DNA from: JACRAR01 sp041674385
GTDB lineage: Bacteria; Pseudomonadota; Gammaproteobacteria; Burkholderiales; Rhodocyclaceae
NCBI GenBank assembly: GCA_041674385.1
Contig: JBAYVU010000015.1
Location: 1-64,000 of the forward strand
Direction of reading: 5' to 3'
DNA: 64,000 nucleotides
How positions within the stretch are numbered: the first letter of the stretch is position 1; each line of letters begins with the position of its first letter. The position numbers and the translations under genes were made by a program. The notes beneath the pieces are model-generated. The model saw only the letters and a program-made list of their open reading frames with translations. It was not told the origin of the DNA and searched no databases. Of this stretch, positions 47,245 through 56,455 are shown one piece after another.

Positions 47245-47831
47245 GATTTCTCAAGTTCCTTGATCTTCGGCAGGATGATTTTGTCGAGCGTCTCGCGCGT
47301 CACCGGACCGATCTGCTTGTAGCGGATGATTCCGGCCTTGTCGATGAGGTAGGTTTCCGGCACGCCATAGACGCCGTAATCGATGCCGACACGGCCGTCC
47401 ATATCCAGCGCCGAGAGCGTATAGGGATTGCCGTGCCGGGCAAGCCACGCGGTGGCACGTTGCCGCGTGAGTCGCAATTCATCGGCCGGCGACATTTTGC
47501 TGACATCGGTTTCGTTGTCGCCGCGTACTTCCTTGTAGCTGAGGCCGACAATAGGCAGGTCGCCGGCCTGTTTGGAGAAGGAAACCAGCAAAGGATGCTC
47601 TGCGCGACAGGAAACGCACCAGGAGGCCCAGACGTTCAGCAGCCATACCTTGCCCAGCATGTCCTTGGGCGAGAAGGTCTTGCCGCTGTCGTCGAGTTGT
47701 TGCAGTTGAAACAGCGGTGCCGGCTTATCCACCAGCGGCGAGGGCACTTCACGCGGATCGAGTCTCAGCCCCACGGCGAGAAAGCCCACCAGCACAAAGA
47801 ACAATCCCAGCGGGATCAGGAAGCGCTTCAT
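47241..47831 (-). CDS. ccmG: thiol:disulfide interchange protein CcmG (DsbE)
   Basis: The 196-residue product is a membrane-anchored thioredoxin with WASWCVSCRAEHP as active site (CxxC) and the GVPETYLID cis-proline loop. It keeps apocytochrome c cysteines reduced. Start ATG 47829-47831 overlaps the ccmF stop. The open frame reaches 55 codons further in the ccmF region, which is a shadow. Confidence 0.94.
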   Translation of the reverse strand: MKRFLIPLGLFFVLVGFLAVGLRLDPREVPSPLVDKPAPLFQLQQLDDSGKTFSPKDMLGKVWLLNVWASWCVSCRAEHPLLVSFSKQAGDLPIVGLSYKEVRGDNETDVSKMSPADELRLTRQRATAWLARHGNPYTLSALDMDGRVGIDYGVYGVPETYLIDKAGIIRYKQIGPVTRETLDKIILPKIKELEKS

Positions 47832-49798
47832 GTCGATGCTCCTTGCATTGCGCCCGAGGCGGCAGCAGCTGTGGAAACCTTGGATTTGATGCGATAGCGC
47901 CGGTCGCTGGCAGCCACCAGACCGCCCAGCGCCATCAGCAGACAGCCAGCCCAGATCCAGGTGACGAACGGTTTGTGATGCACCCGCACGCTCCATGCGC
48001 CGCTGCCGTCTGTTATCCCGACCGGCTCGCCCAGCGAGACATACATGTCGCGCGTCAGGCCGGTATCGATGGCGGCCTCGGTCATCGGCATGGCCGAGGA
48101 AAAATAGTTGCGTTTTTCCGGATGCAGCGTGCGCAGCAGCTTGCCGTCCTGGGAGAGTTCCAGATCGCCCACCGAGGCGCGGTAGTTCGGCCCTGCCGCC
48201 TGCCTTATGCCGAGCAGGCGTACGGTGTAACCGCCGATTTCGACGGTGTCCCCCGGCGCCATGCGCACATCCTTTTCGGTTTCATAGCCCTTCACCAGGG
48301 TAACGCCGATGACGAACAGCGCGATGCCGAGGTGCGCCAGTTGCATGCCCCAGAAGGAGCGCGGCGGCATGCCGGTATGCCGGATGCGATCGCGAAATTG
48401 CACCGCGGCACTGGCCACAATCCAGACCGCGAGCAACATGCCCAGGCCGACCAGCGGCGTCCAGCTGCCGAAAACGAATGGCAGGCCGATCCCGGCGGCC
48501 ACGGCGATAGCAAAGGCGATCCGCAGGCGCACCGCGATGTCGTTGGCACTGGCATGCTTCCAGCGCGCAGTCGGGCCGACCGCTATCAGGAACAGCAGCG
48601 GCGCCATGAGCGGCACGAAGACCGCATGAAAATACGGCGGCCCGACCGAGAGCTTGCCCAGGCCGAGCGCATCGATGATCAGCGGGTAGAGCGTGCCGAG
48701 CAGCACCGAGCCGCAGGCTACCACCAGCAGGACGTTGTTTACCAGCAGCAGGGTTTCCCGCGACATCAGCTCGAAGCGGCCGCCCAGGCCAACTTTCGGC
48801 GCGCGCCAGGCAAACAGCATCAGCGAGGCGCCGATCACCACGACCAGGAAAATCAGGATGAATATGCCGCGACGCGGGTCGGTGGCGAACGCATGGACCG
48901 AGGTCAGCACGCCGGAGCGCACCAGGAAGGTGCCCAGCAAGGACAGCGAGAAAGCGCCGATGGCCAGCAGCACGGTCCAGTTCTTGAATGCACCACGTTT
49001 CTCGGTCACCGCCAGCGAATGAATCAGCGCCGTGCCGAACAGCCAAGGCATGAAGGAAGCATTTTCCACCGGATCCCAGAACCACCAGCCGCCCCAGCCC
49101 AGCGTGTAGTAAGCCCAGCCGCTGCCAAGGGCGATGCCGAGCGTCAGGAAAATCCAGGCAGACAGCGTCCATGGCCGCGACCAGCGCGCCCAGGCGGCAT
49201 CAAGACTGCCCGACAACAGCGCGGCGATGGCGAATGCGAAAGCCACAGAGAAACCGACGTAGCCCATGTACAGCATCGGCGGGTGAATCACCAGGCCCGG
49301 ATCCTGCAGCAGCGGGTTCAGGTCGTGACCATCCCGGGGAATATCCAGCAGGCGCTCGAATGGACTGGAGGTGAGCAGGATGAACAACAACATGCCGCAG
49401 GAGACCAGACCTAGTACGCCGACCACGCGCGCCACCATGGCTTCCGGCAAGGCGCGGGAGAGCAGCGAAACCGCCAGCGACCAGCTCGCCAGCAACAATA
49501 CCCACAGCAGCAGCGAACCTTCGTGCCCGCCCCACACGGCGGCGACGCGATATACCGTCGGCAACTGCGAATTGGAATGCTCGGCGACATACTTCACCGA
49601 GAAATCATTGGCGACGAACGAGTAAGTCAGGCAACCGAAGGCAACCAGCAACATCAGCCATTGCGCCTGCGCTGCGGGGCGGCCCAGCGCCATCCAGGCG
49701 GCATCATTGCGATGGGCGCCGATCAGCGGCAGCACGCCTTGCACGACAGCCACCAGCAGGGCGAGGATGATGGCGAAATGTCCGAGTTCGGGAATCAT
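47828..49798 (-). CDS. ccmF: heme lyase CcmF
   Basis: The 656-residue polytopic protein has about 14-15 hydrophobic helices with WGGHEGSLLLWVLLLASW and the WWD domain WGGWWFWDPVENASFMPWL. It joins heme b (from CcmE) to CXXCH apocytochromes. It follows ccmE by 10 bp and overlaps ccmG by 4 bp. Confidence 0.96.
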   Translation of the reverse strand: MIPELGHFAIILALLVAVVQGVLPLIGAHRNDAAWMALGRPAAQAQWLMLLVAFGCLTYSFVANDFSVKYVAEHSNSQLPTVYRVAAVWGGHEGSLLLWVLLLASWSLAVSLLSRALPEAMVARVVGVLGLVSCGMLLFILLTSSPFERLLDIPRDGHDLNPLLQDPGLVIHPPMLYMGYVGFSVAFAFAIAALLSGSLDAAWARWSRPWTLSAWIFLTLGIALGSGWAYYTLGWGGWWFWDPVENASFMPWLFGTALIHSLAVTEKRGAFKNWTVLLAIGAFSLSLLGTFLVRSGVLTSVHAFATDPRRGIFILIFLVVVIGASLMLFAWRAPKVGLGGRFELMSRETLLLVNNVLLVVACGSVLLGTLYPLIIDALGLGKLSVGPPYFHAVFVPLMAPLLFLIAVGPTARWKHASANDIAVRLRIAFAIAVAAGIGLPFVFGSWTPLVGLGMLLAVWIVASAAVQFRDRIRHTGMPPRSFWGMQLAHLGIALFVIGVTLVKGYETEKDVRMAPGDTVEIGGYTVRLLGIRQAAGPNYRASVGDLELSQDGKLLRTLHPEKRNYFSSAMPMTEAAIDTGLTRDMYVSLGEPVGITDGSGAWSVRVHHKPFVTWIWAGCLLMALGGLVAASDRRYRIKSKVSTAAAASGAMQGAST

Positions 49799-49808
49799 GG
49801 TTATCTCA

Positions 49809-50246
49809 TTATTTTAAAGTTTTGGCGGTTTTGCCCGCCTGGTCGACGGCATGCTTGGCCTCCGGCGGCATGTAGTTCTCATCATGCTTGGCCAGTACTT
49901 CGCTGGCGACGAATTGGCCGTCCGAGCCGAGTTTGCCCTGCGCCACGACGCCTTTGCCTTCCTTGAACAGGTCGGGAAGAATGCCGGTATATGCCACCGG
50001 AATCTCCTTGGCGGTGTCGGTGACGATAAAGCGGATGGTCATGTCGTTTCTTTGCAGCGTGCCGTCCTTGACCAGTCCGCCGATGCGGAAAACCCGCTCT
50101 TTCGGCGCTTCGCCGGCGGCGACCTGGGTCGGCGTATAGAACAGCGCGATATTGCTGTTGAGTGCGTTCAGCACGAAGAATGCCGCAACACCGAGCGAAG
50201 CAAGACCGCCAACGATAATGGCGATGCGTTTGTGGCGAGGTTTCAT
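49809..50246 (-). CDS. ccmE: heme chaperone CcmE
   Basis: The 145-residue product has an N-terminal transmembrane helix (about 8-28), a beta-barrel OB-fold (GGLVKDGTLQ, VAYTGILPDLFKEG) and the heme-binding His in LAKHDENYMP. It covalently carries heme to CcmF. 58 bp separate it from ccmD. Confidence 0.96.
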   Translation of the reverse strand: MKPRHKRIAIIVGGLASLGVAAFFVLNALNSNIALFYTPTQVAAGEAPKERVFRIGGLVKDGTLQRNDMTIRFIVTDTAKEIPVAYTGILPDLFKEGKGVVAQGKLGSDGQFVASEVLAKHDENYMPPEAKHAVDQAGKTAKTLK

Positions 50247-50304
50247 TGTGAGGATTCCTTGATGAGACGGGGACGCGTTTTCTCGAAATGGGTCGGCAGA
50301 TGCA

Positions 50305-50493
50305 TCAATCGGTCTTTTTTTGGCTTTCGTCGGCGCGCCGTTCGCGGCGCAGGATGTTTGCGACTTCGTTTTGACGCTTCCTCAATAGCAAAGGTTCAAT
50401 CAGCAGCGCCAACGCGGTGACGCCGAAACTGCCCCACACGTAAAAGCCATAGCCGCCCATGGTGAAGAATTCGCCGACACTATTCCACTGCAT
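50305..50493 (-). CDS. ccmD: heme exporter protein CcmD
   Basis: The 62-residue product has one transmembrane helix (GGYGFYVWGSFGVTALALLI) and a basic Arg-rich cytoplasmic end (RKRQNEVANILRRERR). CcmD helps release holo-CcmE from CcmABC. It overlaps ccmC by 14 bp. Confidence 0.93.
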   Translation of the reverse strand: MQWNSVGEFFTMGGYGFYVWGSFGVTALALLIEPLLLRKRQNEVANILRRERRADESQKKTD

Positions 50494-51220
50494 ATTTCAC
50501 CCAATCGGTATGCATTTCACGTTCAAGCATGATGGCGCGGGCGCGCTGCAACGCCACGGCGATCGAATACATCCAGAAAGCCAAGGCCATCAGCAACATG
50601 CCCCAGAGCATCGTCACCGCCATCGTCGGCGCCTTGTTCATCGAGATCGAGGCACCCTGGTGCAGGGTATTCCACCACTTCACCGAGAAGTAGATGATCG
50701 GCACATTCACTACGCCAACCAGGGCCAGGATGGCACCCGACTTGTCGGCGCGGCGCGGTTCGTCGATGGCCGCCTGCAGCGCCATGAAGCCGAGGTACAG
50801 GAACAGCAGTATCAGTTCCGAAGTCAGCCGCGCATCCCACACCCACCATGTTCCCCACATCGGCTTGCCCCACAAGGAGCCGGTCCATAACGAGAGAAAG
50901 GCAAACAATGCGCCGGTCGGGGCGATGGAACTGGCCATCATCGACGACAAGCGGGTGTTCAACGACAGGCCGATCCCAGCCCAAAAAGCCATCACGATGT
51001 ACAGGAACATCGACATCCACGATGCGGGCACATGGATGAAAATGATGCGATAGGCCTCTCCTTGCGTCGCATCGGTCGGCGCGACGAAGAAACCCACCCA
51101 CAACCCGGCTATGCAAAAGATCGCCGCCAGTGCCCAGAACCAAGGAATCATTTTCCCGGCCAAAGGGTAAAAGGTCTGCGGCGAACCGTATTTGAACCAA
51201 TGAATGATTTTATTTTCCAT
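50480..51220 (-). CDS. ccmC: heme exporter protein CcmC
   Basis: The 246-residue product has six hydrophobic helices and the WWD motif WGTWWVWDARLTSELIL between conserved histidines. It binds heme and attaches it to CcmE. Its end overlaps the ccmD start. Confidence 0.96.
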   Translation of the reverse strand: MENKIIHWFKYGSPQTFYPLAGKMIPWFWALAAIFCIAGLWVGFFVAPTDATQGEAYRIIFIHVPASWMSMFLYIVMAFWAGIGLSLNTRLSSMMASSIAPTGALFAFLSLWTGSLWGKPMWGTWWVWDARLTSELILLFLYLGFMALQAAIDEPRRADKSGAILALVGVVNVPIIYFSVKWWNTLHQGASISMNKAPTMAVTMLWGMLLMALAFWMYSIAVALQRARAIMLEREMHTDWVKYAVE

Positions 51221-51237
51221 GATGGCCTATGCGATAT

Positions 51238-51957
51238 TCATTCGAGAGCGATTCGCAATGCTGCCGTGGTCGCCCACGGTGCGAAAAAGCAAGCCAGCGC
51301 CAGCAACGCCGCCAGCAGCGACAGATGGCCGGACGCGCCAAGGCCCGAGATGTCGGCCTCAACCGCACCGGCGCCGAAGATCAAGGCCGGAATATACAAC
51401 GGCAAGGTCAGCAGCGAAAGCAATACCCCACCCCCGCGCACCCCCAACGTCAGTGCCGCGCCGATGGCCCCGATCAAACTCAACAGCGGTGTTCCGACCA
51501 GCAGCGACAGGATCAGCACAGCCAGCGCACGCCCTGACAGATCGTATTGCAATCCGAGTACCGGCGCGATCAGCACCAGCGGAAGACCCGTGACCAGCCA
51601 GTGAGCCACGATTTTGCCGATCACCAGCAGGCCCAGCGGCGCCGGCGAGAGCACCATCTGTTCCAATGTGCCATCGGCTTGATCGCCGGCAAACAGCCGG
51701 TTCAACGACAGCATGGTCGCCAGCAAGGCTGCCACCCACAGTACGCCGGGCGCAATGATGCGCAGCAAGTTCATTTCCGGGCCGATCCCGAGGGGAAACA
51801 GGCTGACGACGATCACAAAGAAGAACAACGCGGTCATCACTTCGCTCTTCCGGCGTAACGCCAGGAGCAAGTCGCGCCGCACCACTGCCGCAAGCACGCC
51901 GAAAGTGCCGATATCTTCCGAAGGGCCTGCCCCATTCATTGCAGCCGTGTTCTTCAT
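51238..51957 (-). CDS. ccmB: heme exporter protein CcmB
   Basis: The 239-residue product has six hydrophobic segments and the CcmB pattern FFFVIVVSLFPLGIGPE and LAGDQADGTLEQMVLSPAPL-type loops. It is the permease of the CcmAB ABC complex that releases holo-CcmE from CcmC. Start ATGA overlap with the ccmA stop. Confidence 0.95.
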   Translation of the reverse strand: MKNTAAMNGAGPSEDIGTFGVLAAVVRRDLLLALRRKSEVMTALFFFVIVVSLFPLGIGPEMNLLRIIAPGVLWVAALLATMLSLNRLFAGDQADGTLEQMVLSPAPLGLLVIGKIVAHWLVTGLPLVLIAPVLGLQYDLSGRALAVLILSLLVGTPLLSLIGAIGAALTLGVRGGGVLLSLLTLPLYIPALIFGAGAVEADISGLGASGHLSLLAALLALACFFAPWATTAALRIALE

Positions 51958-52571
51958 GAAGCGATTCTCAGGGTTTGCGCAATGCCACTGTTGATGGCGA
52001 CTTCCTGGTGGCTGGTCAATACCGCCATCCCCCCGTGACTCAAGTGGGTGCCGATAATGTCGGCCAGCCAGGCGACTGCTGCGGTGTCGAGGGCGACAAA
52101 GGGCTCATCCAGCACCCACAGCGGCGCAGTGCTCCACAGCAAGCGCGATAGCGCCACACGCCGCTTCTGTCCTTGCGACAAGAAGCGCACCGGCAGATCC
52201 TCGCGTCCCGACAAGCCGACCTTGCCCAGCAATTCGGTGCCCTCGGCGTGATCCACGGCGACTCCGGCCAGCGCGGCGGCGGTACGCAGATTTTCCAGGG
52301 CGGTGAGTTCTTCCTTGATCGCGTTGTGATGTCCGAGGTAGAGCACCGACTTGCGGTACTCGTCGCCGAGATGCTTGACGGGTTCGTTTTGCCAGCGGAT
52401 TTCGCCTGTTTCCGATGGCGACAAGCCGCACAGTATGCGCAGCAAGCTGGTCTTGCCGGAGCCGTTTTCGCCGGTCACGTGCAAGCGCCCGCCTGGCTCA
52501 AGCGTGAAGCCGAGATTGGCAAAAAGACGGCGGTCGCCGCGAACGCAGGCGAGATTGATGGCAGTCAGCAT
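51954..52571 (-). CDS. ccmA: ABC ATPase CcmA
   Basis: The 205-residue ATPase has Walker A GENGSGKTSLLRIL, signature LSQGQKRRVALSRLL and Walker B LWVLDEPFVALD. The non-canonical LSQGQ signature is normal for CcmA. It energises CcmB. It is the first gene of ccmABCDEFGHI, with an sRNA and terminator just upstream. Confidence 0.95.
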   Translation of the reverse strand: MLTAINLACVRGDRRLFANLGFTLEPGGRLHVTGENGSGKTSLLRILCGLSPSETGEIRWQNEPVKHLGDEYRKSVLYLGHHNAIKEELTALENLRTAAALAGVAVDHAEGTELLGKVGLSGREDLPVRFLSQGQKRRVALSRLLWSTAPLWVLDEPFVALDTAAVAWLADIIGTHLSHGGMAVLTSHQEVAINSGIAQTLRIAS

Positions 52572-52667
52572 ATTCGGGACAGGTTGGCGCGGGCGGAATT
52601 GTGCCTGATAACAAGTGCTCGTGGGTTAATTCCGGTCAACATTCTGCGATCAGCGAAATTGTGATCG

Positions 52668-52733
52668 AAAAAAAAGCCCGCACTCGGCGGGCTTAAATCC
52701 AGTTCCATCTTAGGAGGAGAAGCTGGAGGAGAC
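52668..52733 (-). ncRNA. predicted anti-Shine-Dalgarno small RNA
   Basis: On the minus strand a TATAGT -10 (52741-52746) and TTGTTG -35 (52764-52769), 17 bp apart, point to a start near 52733. About 66 nt follow, ending with a rho-independent terminator (stem AAGCCCGC/GCGGGCTT, then eight T, 52668-52694). The RNA contains two copies of CTCCTCC (52725-52731 and 52713-52719), a perfect complement of the Shine-Dalgarno GGAGGAG. One lies in a loop closed by TCCAG/CTGGA. This matches the described class of toxic anti-SD RNAs in betaproteobacteria (Rfam 'Betaproteobacteria toxic small RNA'), from memory. Confidence 0.75.
52674..52694 (-). terminator. rho-independent terminator of the sRNA
   Basis: AAGCCCGC (52674-52681) pairs with GCGGGCTT (52687-52694) around a five-base loop, followed by eight T on the minus strand. 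It also isolates ccmA from upstream transcription. Confidence 0.9.
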
Positions 52734-52740
52734 AGAGCGA

Positions 52741-52769
52741 ACTATACAGAGAATGCCGCATCGCAACAA
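52741..52769 (-). promoter_or_regulatory. sigma-70 promoter of the anti-SD sRNA
   Basis: TTGTTG (minus strand, 52764-52769) and TATAGT (52741-52746) are separated by exactly 17 bp. The -10 matches consensus in 5 of 6 positions. Confidence 0.7.
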
Positions 52770-52829
52770 ACGAGATATTATTACGCGTTAGGTTAGAAAA
52801 ACTTAATCATAGGCTTGCTTGTCCTGTCT

Positions 52830-53783
52830 CTATCTGTTGGAATGTACATCAAGAGCTTCTTTCAGTAGCCATTCACGGAATACTTTTACTTTCGGATAGT
52901 CGGCAACGGATTCTGAAACCACCAAGTAATAAGCCGTATCAGTTTCCAACACGAGATCAAAAGGCGCGACCAGCCTGCCTGCCGCCAGATCGTAAGCCGC
53001 CATCTCCTTTGTGCCAAGGACTACGCCCATGCCATCGACGGCAGCCTCGAGCCCGAGTATCGGATGGTTGAAATGGGGGCCGCGGCTGGAATCCACATTA
53101 TCCACCCCGGCGGCCTGCAACCATTTTGCCCAGTTTGGCCGTCTCACGCTGGCTTCGGGTATGTCGTCATGCAGCAGCAGGTGATAGCGAAGGTCTGAGG
53201 GCTTTTTCAACGGGCGCAATCCTTCCAGCAAGCTTGGACTGCAAAGCGGCGTATAGGAAACGGTGAACAACTTGTTGACTCGACACCCCGGATAATTGCC
53301 CGAGCCAAAGTGGATATCGATATCGAAGTCTCCGGCCCTGTAGTGCTCGTCGGGAGAGCCGAGATCCTGCTGGTGCTCATCCACCAGCCGCATACTGGCA
53401 ATAATCCGGATGTCTATGTCGGGATGGGCCGTGACGAAACGATGCAGCCTGGGCATCAGCCATTTCGAGGCAAATGAGGGCGGCACATTCACGGAAATGA
53501 CCGCGGTTTTTTCGTGGGTGCGAACCTTATTGACGGCTTGCACCATAGTTTCGAAGGCTTCGCTGAGCTTGGGCAGGAAGCTGCTCCCGACCTCGGTCAA
53601 TTCAACGGCGCGGGTTAGCCGCCGGAACAACTGAATCCCGAGTTGGTCTTCCAATAGTTTGATCTGATGACTGATCGCCGCGGGAGTCACGTGCAGTTCT
53701 TCAGCCGCTTTGCGAAAACTGAGATGCCGGGCAGCGGACTCAAAGGCGCGTAGCGCGTTCAGCGGCGGCAAGCGTTGGCTCAC
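52830..53783 (-). CDS. LysR-family regulator (GcvA-like)
   Basis: The 317-residue product begins with MSQRLPPLNALRAFESAARH and HVTPAAISHQIKLLEDQLGI, the HTH typical of GcvA-type LysR proteins, then a ligand domain with PPSFASKWLMPRL. GcvA-like proteins often regulate glycine cleavage or beta-lactamase; the target here is unknown. No gcv or amp gene is adjacent. Confidence 0.88.
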   Translation of the reverse strand: MSQRLPPLNALRAFESAARHLSFRKAAEELHVTPAAISHQIKLLEDQLGIQLFRRLTRAVELTEVGSSFLPKLSEAFETMVQAVNKVRTHEKTAVISVNVPPSFASKWLMPRLHRFVTAHPDIDIRIIASMRLVDEHQQDLGSPDEHYRAGDFDIDIHFGSGNYPGCRVNKLFTVSYTPLCSPSLLEGLRPLKKPSDLRYHLLLHDDIPEASVRRPNWAKWLQAAGVDNVDSSRGPHFNHPILGLEAAVDGMGVVLGTKEMAAYDLAAGRLVAPFDLVLETDTAYYLVVSESVADYPKVKVFREWLLKEALDVHSNR

Positions 53784-53871
53784 TAATGCATTACCGGAAT
53801 GGATTATTAAAACTATACAGCGCTAGACAGCGGATGGCGCGGTTTGAAGTCAATACCCGAGTAACAAATTC

Positions 53872-53886
53872 TGGTACTAGTGTCCC
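53872..53886. repeat. ACTAG palindrome copy between LysR and proB
   Basis: TGGTACTAGTGTCCC is one of the dispersed palindromes, located in the 119-bp gap between proB and the LysR gene. It lies downstream of proB. Confidence 0.55.
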
Positions 53887-53902
53887 ACTTCAGATTCAGG
53901 GG

Positions 53903-55018
53903 CTAGATCAATACCATATTATCTCGATGGATTAGTTCTGCTTCGTCGAAATAGCCGAGGATGGTTTCGATTTCGACCGTCGCATGCCGCGCGATGCGGC
54001 GTGCTTCGGCGCTTGAATAATTGATCAAACCCCGTGCCACTTCCGATCCCGACCGACTGCGACAGGCCACTGCGGCACCGCGCTCGAATTCCCCCTCGAC
54101 ATCGACCACCCCGACCGGCAGCAGGCTTTTGCCCTCGCGCAACGCCTGGATGGCGCCATCGTCCAGCAGCAGGCTGCCGGCGAGTTGCAGATGGTCGGCC
54201 AGCCATTGCTTGCGCGCGGCTAACGGCGTGGCGGTGGCATACAGCAACGTGCCCAGTTCGTCTCCCCGTGCCAGGCGCAGCAGGGCGTCAGGTTCGTGGC
54301 CGCTGGCGATCAGGGTGTTGGCGCCGCTGCGCGCTGCGCGCTGCGCTGCGCGCACCTTGGTGATCATGCCGCCTCTGCCGATGCTGCTGCCGACGCCGCC
54401 GGCCATCGCTTCATAAGCGGGGTCTTCGGCGCGTCCATGGGAAATCAGGGTTGCTGTCGGGTCGCGGCGTGGGTCGGCGCTGTAGAGGCCGAGCTGGTCG
54501 GTCAGTATGGCCAATGCATCGGCTTCGATGAGATTGGCGACCAAGGCGCCCAGCGTATCGTTGTCGCCGAATTTGATCTCGTCGGTGACGACGGTATCGT
54601 TTTCGTTGATGATCGGGACCACCCCCAGTTCCAGCAGCGTGATCAGCGTCGAGCGCGCATTCAGGTAGCGTTTGCGGTCGCTCAAGTCCTCATGGGTAAG
54701 CAGGATCTGTGCGGTTTTCAGGCCATGTTGGGAAAAGCAGGATTCATAGGCCTGGGCCAGGCCCATCTGCCCGACCGCCGCGGCCGCCTGGAGTTCGTGC
54801 ATGGCATGCGGGCGGACATGCCATCCCAGCCGCTGCATGCCGGCAGCGATGGCACCCGAAGAAACCAGCACCACCTGCTTGCCCTCGGCGTGCAACAGGG
54901 CGATCTGGCGCGCCCACTCGGCAATCGCCGCGAGGGCCAGGCCGGCGCCGTCGTCGGTGACCAGCGCGCTGCCCACTTTGACAACCAGACGCTGCAACTC
55001 AAGAAAGTGCGGCCGCAT
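53903..55018 (-). CDS. proB: glutamate 5-kinase
   Basis: The 371-residue product has the amino-acid kinase start LVVKVGSALVTDD, the VSSGAIAAGMQRLG segment, NENDTVVTDEIKFGDND and IGRGGMITKVRAAQRA. A C-terminal PUA domain (about 275-360) follows. It phosphorylates glutamate in proline synthesis. The start is taken at ATG 55018; ATG 55030 four codons upstream is also possible. It overlaps obg by 20 bp, so the two are translationally linked. Confidence 0.95.
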   Translation of the reverse strand: MRPHFLELQRLVVKVGSALVTDDGAGLALAAIAEWARQIALLHAEGKQVVLVSSGAIAAGMQRLGWHVRPHAMHELQAAAAVGQMGLAQAYESCFSQHGLKTAQILLTHEDLSDRKRYLNARSTLITLLELGVVPIINENDTVVTDEIKFGDNDTLGALVANLIEADALAILTDQLGLYSADPRRDPTATLISHGRAEDPAYEAMAGGVGSSIGRGGMITKVRAAQRAARSGANTLIASGHEPDALLRLARGDELGTLLYATATPLAARKQWLADHLQLAGSLLLDDGAIQALREGKSLLPVGVVDVEGEFERGAAVACRSRSGSEVARGLINYSSAEARRIARHATVEIETILGYFDEAELIHRDNMVLI

Positions 55019-56051
55019 TTTCCGTCTCATCCACAGGGTGTTTGTGCTGTTCCAGGTGCGCCATGATGGCGAAGGTCAATGCGCGGCAGCCTTCGCCATT
55101 GATGGCGGAAATCGCGAAGTGCCGCTCGACCGGTCCGTAGCCTTCGACCAGCGCTGCGATGCGTTCAGCGCGCTGTTCCTCGGGCAACAGGTCGATCTTG
55201 TTGATGACCAGCCAGCGCGGTTTTTCGATCAGCGCCGGGTCGTATTTGCGCAGTTCTTCGAGAATCGCATGCGCATCATGGACCGGATTGGCCTCCGGAT
55301 CAAAGGGCGAAATGTCGATCAGGTGCAGCAGCAGGCGGGTGCGCTGCAAGTGGCGCAGGAATCGATGGCCGAGGCCGGCGCCATCCGCCGCGCCCTCGAT
55401 CAACCCGGGGATGTCGGCAATCACGAAACTACGGTTATGGTCCACGCGCACTACGCCGAGATTGGGATGCAGCGTGGTGAATGGATAATCCGCGACCTTC
55501 GGCTTGGCGGCCGAAACTGCACGGATGAAAGTAGATTTGCCGGCGTTGGGCAAGCCCAGCAGTCCGACATCGGCCAGCACCTTGAGTTCGAGCCGCAACT
55601 CGCGCCGCTCGCCCTCTTCGCCTTGGGTGGTCTGGCGCGGCGCGCGGTTGGTGCTGGACTTGAAATGAATATTGCCAAGGCCGCCGTTGCCGCCCTTGGC
55701 GATCAATACCTTCTTGCCGTCGCAATCGAGGTCGGCGACGATCTCTCCGGACATCAGATCGGCAAACACCGTGCCGACCGGCACGCGCAGCAGCATGTCT
55801 TCGCCGCCTTTGCCGTAACAGTCCGCGCCGCGGCCGTTCTCTCCGGACTGGGCGCGAAAGACGCGGGTGTAACGGAAATCGATCAGGGTATTGAGATTGC
55901 TGTCGGCCACCGCCCAGATGCTGCCCCCGCGTCCGCCGTCGCCGCCGTCAGGACCGCCGCGCGGAATGTATTTTTCGCGGCGAAAAGAGGCCGAGCCATT
56001 GCCGCCGTCGCCGGCAATCACCTCGATTTTCGCTTCGTCGAAAAATTTCAT
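54999..56051 (-). CDS. obgE: Obg family GTPase ObgE/CgtA
   Basis: The 350-residue product has the Obg glycine-rich fold at the N-terminus (KYIPRGGPDGGDGGRGG), then the G domain with GLPNAGKSTFIRAVSA, DIPGLIEGA and NKIDLL. It binds the 50S subunit late in assembly and in stringent response. It follows rplU-rpmA in the usual betaproteobacterial order, behind a terminator hairpin. Confidence 0.96.
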   Translation of the reverse strand: MKFFDEAKIEVIAGDGGNGSASFRREKYIPRGGPDGGDGGRGGSIWAVADSNLNTLIDFRYTRVFRAQSGENGRGADCYGKGGEDMLLRVPVGTVFADLMSGEIVADLDCDGKKVLIAKGGNGGLGNIHFKSSTNRAPRQTTQGEEGERRELRLELKVLADVGLLGLPNAGKSTFIRAVSAAKPKVADYPFTTLHPNLGVVRVDHNRSFVIADIPGLIEGAADGAGLGHRFLRHLQRTRLLLHLIDISPFDPEANPVHDAHAILEELRKYDPALIEKPRWLVINKIDLLPEEQRAERIAALVEGYGPVERHFAISAINGEGCRALTFAIMAHLEQHKHPVDETENAAALS

Positions 56052-56072
56052 TATGTGGCATCCATAAACACA

Positions 56073-56099
56073 AAAGCCCTATCGCCATGATAGGGCTTT
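56073..56099 (-). terminator. terminator after rpmA
   Basis: AAAGCCCTATC (56073-56083) pairs with GATAGGGCTTT (56089-56099) around GCCAT; on the minus strand it ends in TTTTG. It lies between rpmA and obg and may attenuate transcription into obg. Confidence 0.8.
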
Positions 56100-56154
56100 G
56101 CGCAGAAAAAAGCAGTTTGCCGAATGGTCGCTAGTTGCTAATTGCTGGTTGTGG

Positions 56155-56415
56155 CTAGGCGGCGGGAACGATGCTGACGGTCTTGCGCTTCTCCGCACCT
56201 TTCGTGGTGAACTGCACAGCGCCACCGACTTTGGCGAACAGTGTGTGGTCCTTGCCAAGGCCGACGTTGTCGCCCGGATGAAACACCGTGCCGCGTTGAC
56301 GCACGATGATGCTGCCGGCGGAAACCGCCTCGCCGCCAAAGCGCTTGACACCGAGACGCTTCGATTGGGAATCGCGGCCGTTACGGGAACTGCCGCCTGC
56401 TTTTTTGTGTGCCAT
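56155..56415 (-). CDS. rpmA: 50S ribosomal protein L27
   Basis: The 86-residue product begins MAHKKAGGSSRNGRDSQSKR and contains RQRGTVFHPGDNVGLGKDHTLFA, exact hallmarks of bL27, whose N-terminus reaches the peptidyl-transferase centre. It follows rplU by 40 bp. Confidence 0.98.
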   Translation of the reverse strand: MAHKKAGGSSRNGRDSQSKRLGVKRFGGEAVSAGSIIVRQRGTVFHPGDNVGLGKDHTLFAKVGGAVQFTTKGAEKRKTVSIVPAA

Positions 56416-56455
56416 GATTCAGTTTCCTTTTCGTCAATCCGTCAATCCCGAGGAC

